Of a DNA stretch of 64,000 nucleotides, positions 17,266 to 24,940 are shown in pieces. Source of the DNA: Bacillota bacterium (GTDB taxonomy: Bacteria; Bacillota; Clostridia; Oscillospirales; Ruminococcaceae); contig JAEWAB010000004.1 of NCBI GenBank assembly GCA_023391875.1, positions 62,001 through 126,000 of the forward strand. Reading direction: 5' to 3'. The notes beneath the pieces are model-generated. The model made no database searches. It worked only from the letters and a program-made list of their open reading frames with translations, and was not told where the DNA came from. A program made the position numbers and the translations under genes. Positions within the stretch are counted from its first letter, which is position 1, and each line of letters starts with the position of its first letter.

Positions 17266-19566
17266 TTATGGGCAGATTATCTTATAGAGCTTCGCAATCA
17301 GCTCTTTGGCATCGATGGGCTTACCGATATGTGCGTCCATACCGGTGGACATAGCCTTTTCGATATCCTCTTTGAACACGTTGGCCGTCATGGCGATGAT
17401 GGGCGTTTTTGCGGCGTCCGGCTTGGCACAGGCGCGTATCCTGCGGGTGGCCTCCAGCCCGTCCATCACCGGCATCTGGATATCCATCAGTACCGCGTCG
17501 AAGACCTCATCCTGTTCGCATACAAGGTCCACCGCCTGCTGGCCGTCTGAAGCGGGTACCATCACTACACCGGTTTTGGCGAGCATCTCTCGGATAATCA
17601 GCTGGTTTACGAGGATATCCTCCGCCACCAGTATCCGCTTGCCCAAGAAGATGTCCTGCGTTTCGATATCCGAAGGGGCGGTTCTAGTCATCGGCCCGTT
17701 TGTAATCTGGTAGAGCGTATTTAACAGCTTGGAGGGGAAGATGGGCTTGCTCATAAACAGCGAAACGCCCGCATCCCGCGCCTGACTCTCGATGTCGTTC
17801 CATTCATACATCGAGAACATGATCACGATGGTGTTTTCACCGCTGATCTCCTTGATAAGACGCGCGGTTTCTATCCCGTTCATCCCCGGCATCCGCAAGT
17901 CCACAAACACCACGTGGAAGGGCTCTCCCTCGTCTACCGCCTGCCGTACCTTGGCGACGGCCTGTTCGCCCGATTGCACCGCCTCTACGGCGACCTTGAA
18001 CTGATGCAGCAGCGACTCCATATAGGTACAGGTCTCCTGTTCGTCATCCACCACCAGAACCTTCAGGTTTTCAAAATAGATGTCAACAGAAGCGGGCTTT
18101 GTCTCGGTAATATGAAAGGGAAGGGTAAAGAAAAAGGTACTTCCCGCGCCCGCCTTGCTCTCTACACCAATCTCGCCGCCCATGAGCTCGACAATCTCTT
18201 TGGATATGGCAAGCCCGAGCCCCGTTCCTTCGTAGATGCGGGTGGAGGTACTGTCCGCCTGTTCAAAGGGGCTGAAGATGCGCTTGAGCGCCTGCTCCTC
18301 GATGCCGATGCCGTTGTCGGCGACCGAGAAGCGAACCAGCACCTGATTCTCAAGCGTGCGTATCTGCTGGGCGCGCACGGTGATCGTCCCTTCCTCGTGG
18401 GTGAACTTCACCGCGTTGGTAAGCAGGTTCATCAGCACCTGTTTCACCCGCACCGGGTCGCTTTGTACATAGCGCGGCAGCTCGCTGTCGATATACAGGT
18501 TGAGGGTCTGCCGCTTTTCGTCGGCGCGCGGCAGCACGATGCCGACAATCTCCTCAATCGACGTAATCAGGTCGCAGTCTACGCTGCTGATAGACATCTT
18601 GCCCGCCTCGATGCGTGAGAGATCGAGGATGTCGTTGATGATGCTGAGCAGATGCCTAGAGGAGGTGCTCACCTGATCTAGATATTCCTTAATCCTGCCA
18701 AGGTCGTCCGATTCCGACGCAATGTGGGTTAGCCCAATAATCGAATTGAGCGGGGTGCGAATCTCGTGGCTCATGTGAGAAAGAAACTCGCTTTTTGCGC
18801 GGTTTGCCGCGTTTGCGTCGTGCTTGGCCCTTACAAGCTCTGTCTCCTGCTGCTTCTGCTCGGTGATGTCCTCTACCACGCCGAGAATGGCATAGGGCTC
18901 CTGCGCGGAGGTATATAACACAACCTTGTTGATGTTGAACATGCGCCTTTCGCCCGTGCCCGTGATGAGCATCTGCTGGATGTGTATCTTAGGAATACCA
19001 CACTCGACCATCTCACGGTCCTGTTGGGTATAAAAAACGGCGTCCTCCGGCGACATAAATGCGCGGTTGGTCTGGCCAAGCAGCTCATCAACCGTTGTGC
19101 GCAGGCTTTCGGCCATCAGCTTGTTGCAGCCGATATACCGCCCGTCAAGCCCCTTCCAGTAGATGCCCACAGGCGCGTTTTCAACCACCTGTTGAAACAG
19201 CTGGTGGGAACGGAATAGCTCCTGCTCATCCTCCAGATGCTTCTGCATCGCCTGCTCCAGCGCCGCGGTGCGCTGTGCCACCAGCTCATCAAGATGGTCC
19301 TGATGCAATTTAAGGCGTGCCACCAGCCCGTGCACCAGCAGCACCACCAGCGCGGCGGTGACAAGTACAAAGAAATACCCTTTATAGGATTCCAGCAGCC
19401 GGTAGGTGTCTATATTACCGGTGATTGCGGCGGCAAGCCGGTCGGAGAAGGTAATCCACAGCAAGCCGAGGATAAGATAGGTAAGCGCGATCTTGAGCGC
19501 CTCCCACATCGGCCGAAGCGGCTTGCTGTTCGGTGCCGGAATCGTTTTTGCCGCGGAGTTTTTCAT
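17266..19566 (-). CDS. Hybrid sensor histidine kinase with PAS and two receiver domains
   Basis: 766 aa. Two membrane helices (about residues 22-49 and 63-84) enclose a very short outside loop. Then come a coiled coil (85-120), a PAS domain (about 122-240), a dimerisation domain with phospho-acceptor His267 (SHMSHEIRTPLN) and an ATPase domain with N box (LLTNAVKF), G1 (DNGIGI), F box (FSPFEQAD) and G2 (GTGLGLAIS). Two receivers follow, with acceptor Asp556 (FVDLRMPGMNG) and Asp695 (LMDIQMPVMDG). No HPt domain is fused; a separate HPt protein is encoded just upstream. It is the last gene of the REC-HD-GYP, HPt, kinase operon. With almost no extracellular domain, it more likely senses a membrane or cytoplasmic (PAS) signal. 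Confidence 0.95.
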   Translation of the reverse strand: MKNSAAKTIPAPNSKPLRPMWEALKIALTYLILGLLWITFSDRLAAAITGNIDTYRLLESYKGYFFVLVTAALVVLLVHGLVARLKLHQDHLDELVAQRTAALEQAMQKHLEDEQELFRSHQLFQQVVENAPVGIYWKGLDGRYIGCNKLMAESLRTTVDELLGQTNRAFMSPEDAVFYTQQDREMVECGIPKIHIQQMLITGTGERRMFNINKVVLYTSAQEPYAILGVVEDITEQKQQETELVRAKHDANAANRAKSEFLSHMSHEIRTPLNSIIGLTHIASESDDLGRIKEYLDQVSTSSRHLLSIINDILDLSRIEAGKMSISSVDCDLITSIEEIVGIVLPRADEKRQTLNLYIDSELPRYVQSDPVRVKQVLMNLLTNAVKFTHEEGTITVRAQQIRTLENQVLVRFSVADNGIGIEEQALKRIFSPFEQADSTSTRIYEGTGLGLAISKEIVELMGGEIGVESKAGAGSTFFFTLPFHITETKPASVDIYFENLKVLVVDDEQETCTYMESLLHQFKVAVEAVQSGEQAVAKVRQAVDEGEPFHVVFVDLRMPGMNGIETARLIKEISGENTIVIMFSMYEWNDIESQARDAGVSLFMSKPIFPSKLLNTLYQITNGPMTRTAPSDIETQDIFLGKRILVAEDILVNQLIIREMLAKTGVVMVPASDGQQAVDLVCEQDEVFDAVLMDIQMPVMDGLEATRRIRACAKPDAAKTPIIAMTANVFKEDIEKAMSTGMDAHIGKPIDAKELIAKLYKIICP

Positions 19567-19587
19567 ACGGAAGCCCTCCTTGTCCTG

Positions 19588-19968
19588 TCACAACCTATCC
19601 ACTATCGTCTGTGTAAACCGATACTCTGCATTAAGATTTTGTGTCAGTTCCATCGCCTGTGCGGGGATGGTGTCCGAATCTCTAAGCGCACTGTAGAGGG
19701 TCGCCGCGAGCTTTGAAAGGGAGGTCAGGCCGAGGTTTGCCGCGGTACCCTTTAGGCTGTGCGCCTCTTGCCGCGCACCCTCTTTATCGTTGTTTTCAAG
19801 CGCGTATATGAGCTTTGCCATACCGTCGTCGTTAAAAAAGAGATGCAACAGTTCTGTGTAGAGGTCTGCGTTGCCCGAAACCCGCCGGATTCCGTCCTCG
19901 TAATTCACTCCAGACAGCCCCTCAAAGGCGTCGGCAAGCTTCTTGAGCGATTGCGGCTTTATATCCAC
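19588..19968 (-). CDS. Stand-alone histidine phosphotransfer (HPt) protein
   Basis: 126 aa four-helix-bundle protein with the HPt motif EAHSLKGTAANLG; the phospho-acceptor is His70. The start is GTG 19968 with AAGGTG upstream. It lies 21 nt before the hybrid kinase and 57 nt after the REC-HD-GYP gene, so it is expected to shuttle phosphate from a kinase receiver to another receiver, possibly that of the HD-GYP protein. The usual stand-alone HPt length is about 110-130 aa. Confidence 0.9.
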   Translation of the reverse strand: MDIKPQSLKKLADAFEGLSGVNYEDGIRRVSGNADLYTELLHLFFNDDGMAKLIYALENNDKEGARQEAHSLKGTAANLGLTSLSKLAATLYSALRDSDTIPAQAMELTQNLNAEYRFTQTIVDRL

Positions 19969-20025
19969 GTTTACACCTTCTTTTTGTCCGTTGTTAAGTA
20001 GGGCGTCGGTTTATAACGTAAACGA

Positions 20026-21075
20026 TTAATCATAGTTTGCGGCGGATATCCTTTTAAACGTATCGGCCAGCTGCTCAAAAGCATCCAAGAGGGTTGGGTC
20101 AAACTGGGTGCCTTTGCCCTCGAGCATGATGGCAACCGCTTGGCCGTGTGAAAAAGCCGGCTTGTAAACGCGCCTGCTCACCAGCGCGTCGTATACGTCC
20201 GCAACCGAAACGATCCTCGCCGCGATGGGAATCTCCTCGCCCCGAAGCGCGTCGGGATAGCCGGTACCGTCCCACCGTTCGTGATGATGCCTGCAGATCT
20301 GGCGTGAATAATGGATATACTCCTCGTCGTCGGTGTTGTTTAACGAATCGATAAAATCGCTGCCGATGGTGGTGTGGGTTTTCATCACCTCAAACTCCGC
20401 CTCCGTCAGCTTACCGGGCTTTGTAAGGATATGGTCGGGGATGCTCACCTTCCCGATATCGTGCAGCGACGACGCCCGGGCGATAAGCGAGGCGTTGGAA
20501 GAATCCAGTTCCTGCGTATACATGCGGTGCTCCAGCAAAAAGTCGAGCTGTGCCTCACAATAAAGACGAAGCCTTTTAACGTGCATGCCGGACTCCAGAT
20601 TACGGTACTCGATAATGGAGGTCACGGCATCGAACACCGATTCGCGCATCTTCAGAATCTTTTTGGCCCGCTGGTCCACCAGCTCCTGCAGCCTATCCTG
20701 ATACTGTTTCAATTCTACATGGTTGTGTACGCGGCATCTGACAATCTCCGCGTTAAAGGGGCGGGTGATGTAATCGATTGCACCCTCTTTCAGACCACGG
20801 CTTTCGTCGTCCTCCGAGTCCAGCGAGCTGATGAGGATCACAGGGATATGTTGTGTCGCACGGTTACTTTTAAGTACCTTGAGTACCTCATATCCATCGA
20901 ATTTAGGCATCAGAATGTCCAGCAAGATGATGGAAAGCTCGCTTGCATGTTCATGGGCAAACGCCAACGCGCTTTCACCGTCGCAGGCCTCGTACACCTC
21001 ATAGCTGTCCTTTAGGATTTCGCATAGGATTTTACGGTTGATTGCTACATCGTCAACAACAAGAATCTTTTCCAT
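20026..21075 (-). CDS. Response regulator with HD-GYP phosphodiesterase domain
   Basis: 349 aa. An N-terminal receiver has an acidic pair (ILVVDDVAINRK), acceptor Asp53 (LLDILMPKFDG) and the conserved Lys position replaced in TRPF. A coiled-coil linker (about 125-145) leads to an HD-GYP domain with HD at 205-206 (SLHDIGKVSIPD), the HHHERWDG cluster and GTGYPDAL. HD-GYP proteins hydrolyse cyclic di-GMP or related dinucleotides; here the GYP triplet is intact, so activity is likely. The start is ATG 21075, with AAGGTG 9 nt upstream. First gene of the phosphorelay operon. Confidence 0.93.
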   Translation of the reverse strand: MEKILVVDDVAINRKILCEILKDSYEVYEACDGESALAFAHEHASELSIILLDILMPKFDGYEVLKVLKSNRATQHIPVILISSLDSEDDESRGLKEGAIDYITRPFNAEIVRCRVHNHVELKQYQDRLQELVDQRAKKILKMRESVFDAVTSIIEYRNLESGMHVKRLRLYCEAQLDFLLEHRMYTQELDSSNASLIARASSLHDIGKVSIPDHILTKPGKLTEAEFEVMKTHTTIGSDFIDSLNNTDDEEYIHYSRQICRHHHERWDGTGYPDALRGEEIPIAARIVSVADVYDALVSRRVYKPAFSHGQAVAIMLEGKGTQFDPTLLDAFEQLADTFKRISAANYD

Positions 21076-21148
21076 TTTGTCAATCACCTTACTTATCGCA
21101 TCTATTTCATTTCAATCAGCGAACCGACCGCCCCGGTTAATTTCATTA

Positions 21149-21177
21149 ATTATAGTAAAATAAAGTTAAGAAAACAA
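21149..21177 (-). promoter_or_regulatory. Promoter of phosphorelay operon
   Basis: Minus strand: -35 TTGTTT (21177-21172), 17-nt spacer, consensus -10 TATAAT (21154-21149), about 70 nt before the HD-GYP start. Confidence 0.65.
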
Positions 21178-21301
21178 TATATTTGCGTAAATTAGTCGAA
21201 ATGTGGCAAAAGTATTTCACAGATTTTATATACAGCGTTTTAGCATTCTACCGCTTAACCCATACGGTTTATAGAGGCCACTGCCCGCCGCGTGCGGCAG
21301 G

Positions 21302-21331
21302 TTGACAAGGACGGGAAATTTGTGTTATAGT
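21302..21331 (+). promoter_or_regulatory. Promoter of nickel transporter/lar operon
   Basis: -35 TTGACA (21302-21307, consensus), 18-nt spacer, -10 TATAGT (21326-21331). Confidence 0.7.
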
Positions 21332-21334
21332 CTA

Positions 21335-21449
21335 AAGGCAATAAGGCCATGAAGGCTTTGGGCAACTTCTTTTTAAACACAGCAATGCTTTGGGATGAAC
21401 CCGGGAAAGACACCGTGTGAAGCGGTACTTTCTCGGGATTTTTGTTTTT
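21335..21449 (+). promoter_or_regulatory. Terminator-containing leader; candidate metal- or cofactor-responsive riboswitch
   Basis: Between the promoter and the start codon lies a leader of about 130 nt. It has a stem-loop AAGGCC-ATGAA-GGCTTT (21343-21359) and a short stem GGG-ATGAA-CCC (21392-21402). The CCC of the latter is also the 5' edge of a rho-independent terminator: CCCGGGAAAG (21400-21409) with CTTTCTCGGG (21428-21437), then T5-G-T5. Mutually exclusive pairing of this kind is typical of riboswitches or attenuators. I do not recognise a known aptamer; cobalamin-type boxes are absent. Confidence 0.6.
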
Positions 21450-21469
21450 GCGTGAAAGGACGGTCATCC

Positions 21470-22489
21470 ATGCATATCCCCGACAATTATCTAAGCCCGT
21501 CTACCTGCGCGGCCTTGGGCGCGGCGATGATTCCCGTATGGGTTGTTTCGGTGAAAAAGGTCAAGGAGGAGGTATCCAAGGCTAAGATGCCGCTATTGGG
21601 CATCGGCGCCGCCTTTTCATTCTTAATGATGATGTTTAACCTGCCGCTGCCTGGGGGTACGACCGGCCACGCGGTGGGCGGAACACTGCTGGCAATCCTG
21701 CTTGGGCCCTACTCGGCGTGCATCTCGGTCACGGTTGCCCTGTTGGTGCAGGCATTGCTTTTCGGGGACGGGGGGATTCTCGCCTTCGGGGCCAACTGCT
21801 TTAACATGGCGTTTGTACTCCCGTTTGCGGGCTATTTTGTTTATCGGCTCGTTAAGGCCCTTACTAAATCGGAAAAAGGGGAGTATCTCGGAATAGCGCT
21901 CGGTTCCTATCTCGCCATCAATTTAGCAGCTTTGAGTACGGCAATCGAATTTGGCATTCAGCCGTATCTCTTTACTAACGCGGCGGGGCAGGCGCTGTAT
22001 TGCCCTTATCCGCTGTCGGTGTCCGTTCCGGCGATGCTTATCCCGCACCTTCTTGTAGCCGGTGTGGTGGAGGCGCTGTTTACCGTCTTTATCTTTGCTT
22101 TTATCAAACGGGTTTCACCCGGTACCCTCTACGAGGGCGCCAAGCAAAAGAATAAAGCGGTCTACGGCCTGCTCGCGGCGCTTATCCTGCTTACCCCGCT
22201 TGGGCTTTTGGCCGCCGGTACGGCATGGGGGGAGTGGGGAGCTGACGAAATCCAGTCGGTGGTGTCGGGCGGTAAACCGCTCGGCTTTGTGCCGGGGGGG
22301 ATGGCGAACGGCTTTAGCTTTCAGGCGTTGTTTTCAGACTATGCCGTCAGCGGCCTGCCGGACGCCGTAGGGTATATCCTGTCCGCCCTGTTCGGGGTCG
22401 CGATCATGATCATCCTGTTCAGAATTATCGGCAGCCTTATCAAGAATAAGACGGATGTAACGCTTCAGCCAATGGATGGCTCAAAATGA
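21470..22489 (+). CDS. nikM: Nickel ECF transporter substrate-binding membrane component (NikM/CbiM family, NikMN fusion)
   Basis: 339 aa. The mature N-terminus MHIPDNYLS carries Met1 and His2, which in CbiM/NikM bind the metal ion. The first about 220 residues give the CbiM-like helical domain (GGTTGHAVGG, GDGGILAFGANCFNMAF). The last about 100 residues form a CbiN/PDGLE-like part with two more helices, so M and N parts are fused. The start is ATG 21470, with AAAGGA 9 nt upstream; the longer frame to 21395 runs through the terminator and is not translated. Linkage to larB, larC and larE makes nickel the likely ion rather than cobalt. Confidence 0.9.
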   Translation: MHIPDNYLSPSTCAALGAAMIPVWVVSVKKVKEEVSKAKMPLLGIGAAFSFLMMMFNLPLPGGTTGHAVGGTLLAILLGPYSACISVTVALLVQALLFGDGGILAFGANCFNMAFVLPFAGYFVYRLVKALTKSEKGEYLGIALGSYLAINLAALSTAIEFGIQPYLFTNAAGQALYCPYPLSVSVPAMLIPHLLVAGVVEALFTVFIFAFIKRVSPGTLYEGAKQKNKAVYGLLAALILLTPLGLLAAGTAWGEWGADEIQSVVSGGKPLGFVPGGMANGFSFQALFSDYAVSGLPDAVGYILSALFGVAIMIILFRIIGSLIKNKTDVTLQPMDGSK

Positions 22490-22509
22490 GTTAAAGGAAG
22501 TTTATAAAA

Positions 22510-23307
22510 TTGGTGCCAGACTGGCTGCTTCAAAACGAAGACTATGCCCCCTTGCCGGACAAGGACGGCTTTATCAACAAAACCATCCTCTCGCTGCTGC
22601 GCCTGCTTGCAAGGGTTCGCGCGCAGAGCGGCTATACGGCGCAGCGTTTTGCTGTAAACGCGCTGCTGAAGGTGGCCTGCACCTTCCTGCTCGTTCTGTT
22701 ACTTTCGCTTTCAAGCAGTTTTACCTTTGTATTTATTGTTGTTACCTATCTGCTGTTGACAGTTAGTATGATGCCGACAAAAGAGATGATAAAGGTTTTA
22801 CGGGTGAGCGTTCTCATGACCCTTTTCACCTTTCTGGTTTTACTGCCTGCCGCTTTTTACGGCAACGGCTACAGTCTGCTGATGATACCCGCCAAGGTGT
22901 TCGCGACCATTCTGGCTGTCAACATCCTCTCCCATACCACCCGATGGGGTGCCGTCATCGGGGCGCTCAAGCGCTTTTTTCTGCCCGACCTGTTTATCTT
23001 TGTGCTCGATATCACCATCAAGTACATCGTAATGCTCGGGGAGTTTACCCTTGAGATGCTCTATGCCTTAAAACTGCGGTCGGTTGGCAGAAACACGGGC
23101 AAATACACCTCGCTATCCGGCGTAGCGGGCACCTTGTTCATCAAATCGAGGGAGATGGCGGAGGACATGCACGCCGCCATGGAATGCCGGGGGTTTACAG
23201 GGGAATACCGAGTCTATACTAAGTTAAAGCTGACGCTTTTCGATTTTCTCTATCTGGCGATAAATACGGGCCTGGTATTTGCCTTTATTTACTTAAGCAG
23301 AGGTTAA
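22510..23307 (+). CDS. nikQ: ECF transporter transmembrane (T) component, CbiQ/NikQ family
   Basis: 265 aa coupling membrane protein. Several helices lie between about residues 55 and 145 and at the C-terminus. The two cytoplasmic signatures that contact the ATPase are ALKLRSVG and AMECRGFTG. The start is TTG 22510 (AAGGAAG 9 nt upstream) or the adjacent GTG 22513. The N-terminal stretch VPDWLLQNEDYAP is typical for the family. It follows nikM by 20 nt and precedes nikO by 2 nt. Confidence 0.9.
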   Translation: MVPDWLLQNEDYAPLPDKDGFINKTILSLLRLLARVRAQSGYTAQRFAVNALLKVACTFLLVLLLSLSSSFTFVFIVVTYLLLTVSMMPTKEMIKVLRVSVLMTLFTFLVLLPAAFYGNGYSLLMIPAKVFATILAVNILSHTTRWGAVIGALKRFFLPDLFIFVLDITIKYIVMLGEFTLEMLYALKLRSVGRNTGKYTSLSGVAGTLFIKSREMAEDMHAAMECRGFTGEYRVYTKLKLTLFDFLYLAINTGLVFAFIYLSRG

Positions 23308-23309
23308 CA

Positions 23310-24095
23310 ATGATTGAACTTGTAAATGTGTTCTATGCCTACGAAGGGGCTTGCGCCTTAAATAATATCAGCCTGAAAATAGCCAAAGGGGAGGCGGTGT
23401 CGCTGCTCGGGCCAAACGGCAGCGGCAAGTCGACCCTGCTGAAGCTTTTGAGCGGGATTATCTCGCAGGTTACCGGCAGTTATCGCTTTGACGGGGAGGA
23501 GATTACCCAGAAAAAGCTCAAGGACTCAGGCTTTTCCAAGCGGTTTCACCAGCGGATAGGGTTTGTGTTTCAGCACTCCGACACGCAGCTTTTCTGCGCC
23601 GACGTGTTTGATGAGGTCGCCTTCGGCCCCCGACAGATGGGGATGGACGAGGCCGCGGTGCAGGCACGGGTAAACGACTGCCTAGACCTGTTAAAAATAC
23701 AGGACTTTAAACACCGGCAGCCCTATCACCTGAGCGGCGGAGAGAAAAAGAAGGTGGCGATTGCAAGCGTCTTGGCGCTCAACCCGGAGGTGCTCGTACT
23801 GGACGAGCCGATGAACGGCCTTGACCCCAGAACGGAGCGGTGGCTGGCGGAGTCTTTGATACAGCTTAACGCCGCGGGCAAGACGCTTATCACCTCCACC
23901 CACAACCTAAGGCTGGTGCAGGAGATTTCAACAAGAGCCGTCCTGTTTGACGAGGGGCATTCGATTGCCGCCGACTTAAAGGCCGAGCAGCTCTTGGATG
24001 ACATCGACCTGCTCAAGCGCGTGAATCTGGTGGATGAGTACTATCACCGCCATGAGGACGGCGGGCATCACCATTTTCATATCCATAACTTCTGA
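23310..24095 (+). CDS. nikO: ECF transporter ATPase (A component, CbiO/NikO) with His-rich tail
   Basis: 261 aa. Walker A GPNGSGKST, Q-loop FQHSDTQLF, signature LSGGEKKK, Walker B VLVLDEP and switch His (STHN) are all present, so it should be an active ATPase powering metal uptake. The last about 18 residues hold seven histidines (HRHEDGGHHHFHIHNF), suggesting a cytoplasmic metal-binding tail that could store incoming nickel or sense it. It is the third gene of the transporter set and is followed by larB after 86 nt. Confidence 0.93.
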   Translation: MIELVNVFYAYEGACALNNISLKIAKGEAVSLLGPNGSGKSTLLKLLSGIISQVTGSYRFDGEEITQKKLKDSGFSKRFHQRIGFVFQHSDTQLFCADVFDEVAFGPRQMGMDEAAVQARVNDCLDLLKIQDFKHRQPYHLSGGEKKKVAIASVLALNPEVLVLDEPMNGLDPRTERWLAESLIQLNAAGKTLITSTHNLRLVQEISTRAVLFDEGHSIAADLKAEQLLDDIDLLKRVNLVDEYYHRHEDGGHHHFHIHNF

Positions 24096-24181
24096 TATCA
24101 AGCCATCCCCAATAGAAGCGGCGTGTTTCTGACAGATAAGGGTACGCCGCGGTTACCTACCCGTATGAATGGAGGACCAAT

Positions 24182-24940
24182 ATGCGACAGGATCAGATAC
24201 TGGATTTGCTTAATCAGGTGCAAAAGGGCGAGGCGACGCCGCAGGAAGCCCTTTTGAAGTTCAAAATGGAACCCTTTGAGGATTTGGGCTACGCCAAGAT
24301 CGACCATCACCGTGAGCTCAGGCATGGGATACCAGAGGTAATCTTCGGCGCAGGCAAGACGGCCGAGCAGATAGCAGGCATCGTCTTGGCCATGAAGGAG
24401 CGCGGGAACCAAAACATCCTTATTACGCGCCTATCCCCCGAAAAGGCCGAGGAGCTGCAGCGGGAGCTACCGATAGACTACGACCCCGTATCGCGCATCG
24501 GTATCTTTGGGCGCAAGAAGGAGGTACATACCTCCGGAGTGATTGTGGTGGCCACCGCCGGCACCAGCGACCTGCCTGTGGCGGAGGAGGCGGCGGTTAC
24601 CGCCGAAGCGCTGGGCAACCGCGTAGAGCGACTTTATGACGTGGGCGTCGCGGGCCTGCACCGCCTGCTCTCTAAGCTGGATGTGCTTATGAGCGCGCGG
24701 GTGGTTGTCGCGGTGGCGGGGATGGAGGGCGCGCTTGCCACCGTCGTGGGCGGGCTGGTATCCGCCCCTGTGATTGCCGTGCCCACCAGCATCGGCTACG
24801 GCGCAAACTTTAGCGGCCTTTCCGCCCTGCTTTCGATGCTCAATTCCTGCTCGGGCAATATCAGCGTCGTGAACATCGACAACGGCTTTGGGGCCGGTTA
24901 TCTGGCAAGCCTGATGAACCATATCGGGGAGGCGAAGTGA
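24182..24940 (+). CDS. larB: Nickel-pincer cofactor biosynthesis protein LarB
   Basis: 252 aa. LarB carboxylates the pyridine ring of nicotinic acid adenine dinucleotide and cleaves its phosphoanhydride, the first step to the nickel-pincer nucleotide (NPN) cofactor. The C-terminal half is PurE-like (VIVVATAGTSDLPVAEEA, VAVAGMEGALATVVGGLVSAPVIAVPTS), typical for LarB, and the N-terminal helical part fits. GGAGG lies 6 nt before the ATG. The stop overlaps the larC start (TGATG). A 7-bp hairpin (24118-24150) sits in the gap after nikO. Confidence 0.94.
   Translation: MRQDQILDLLNQVQKGEATPQEALLKFKMEPFEDLGYAKIDHHRELRHGIPEVIFGAGKTAEQIAGIVLAMKERGNQNILITRLSPEKAEELQRELPIDYDPVSRIGIFGRKKEVHTSGVIVVATAGTSDLPVAEEAAVTAEALGNRVERLYDVGVAGLHRLLSKLDVLMSARVVVAVAGMEGALATVVGGLVSAPVIAVPTSIGYGANFSGLSALLSMLNSCSGNISVVNIDNGFGAGYLASLMNHIGEAK

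Noticed and set aside
20013..20035. cre-like sequence CGTAAACGATTAAT between HPt and HD-GYP genes
   Set aside because: Only 9 of 12 positions match and it lies inside an operon, not at a promoter.
21335..21449. Naming the leader as a known NiCo or cobalamin riboswitch
   Set aside because: It is too short for a cobalamin aptamer and I could not recognise the conserved NiCo elements; left as an unidentified candidate.
21395..21469. Upstream extension of nikM
   Set aside because: It runs through the terminator; the ATG at 21470 gives the functional MHIP N-terminus and has a ribosome site.
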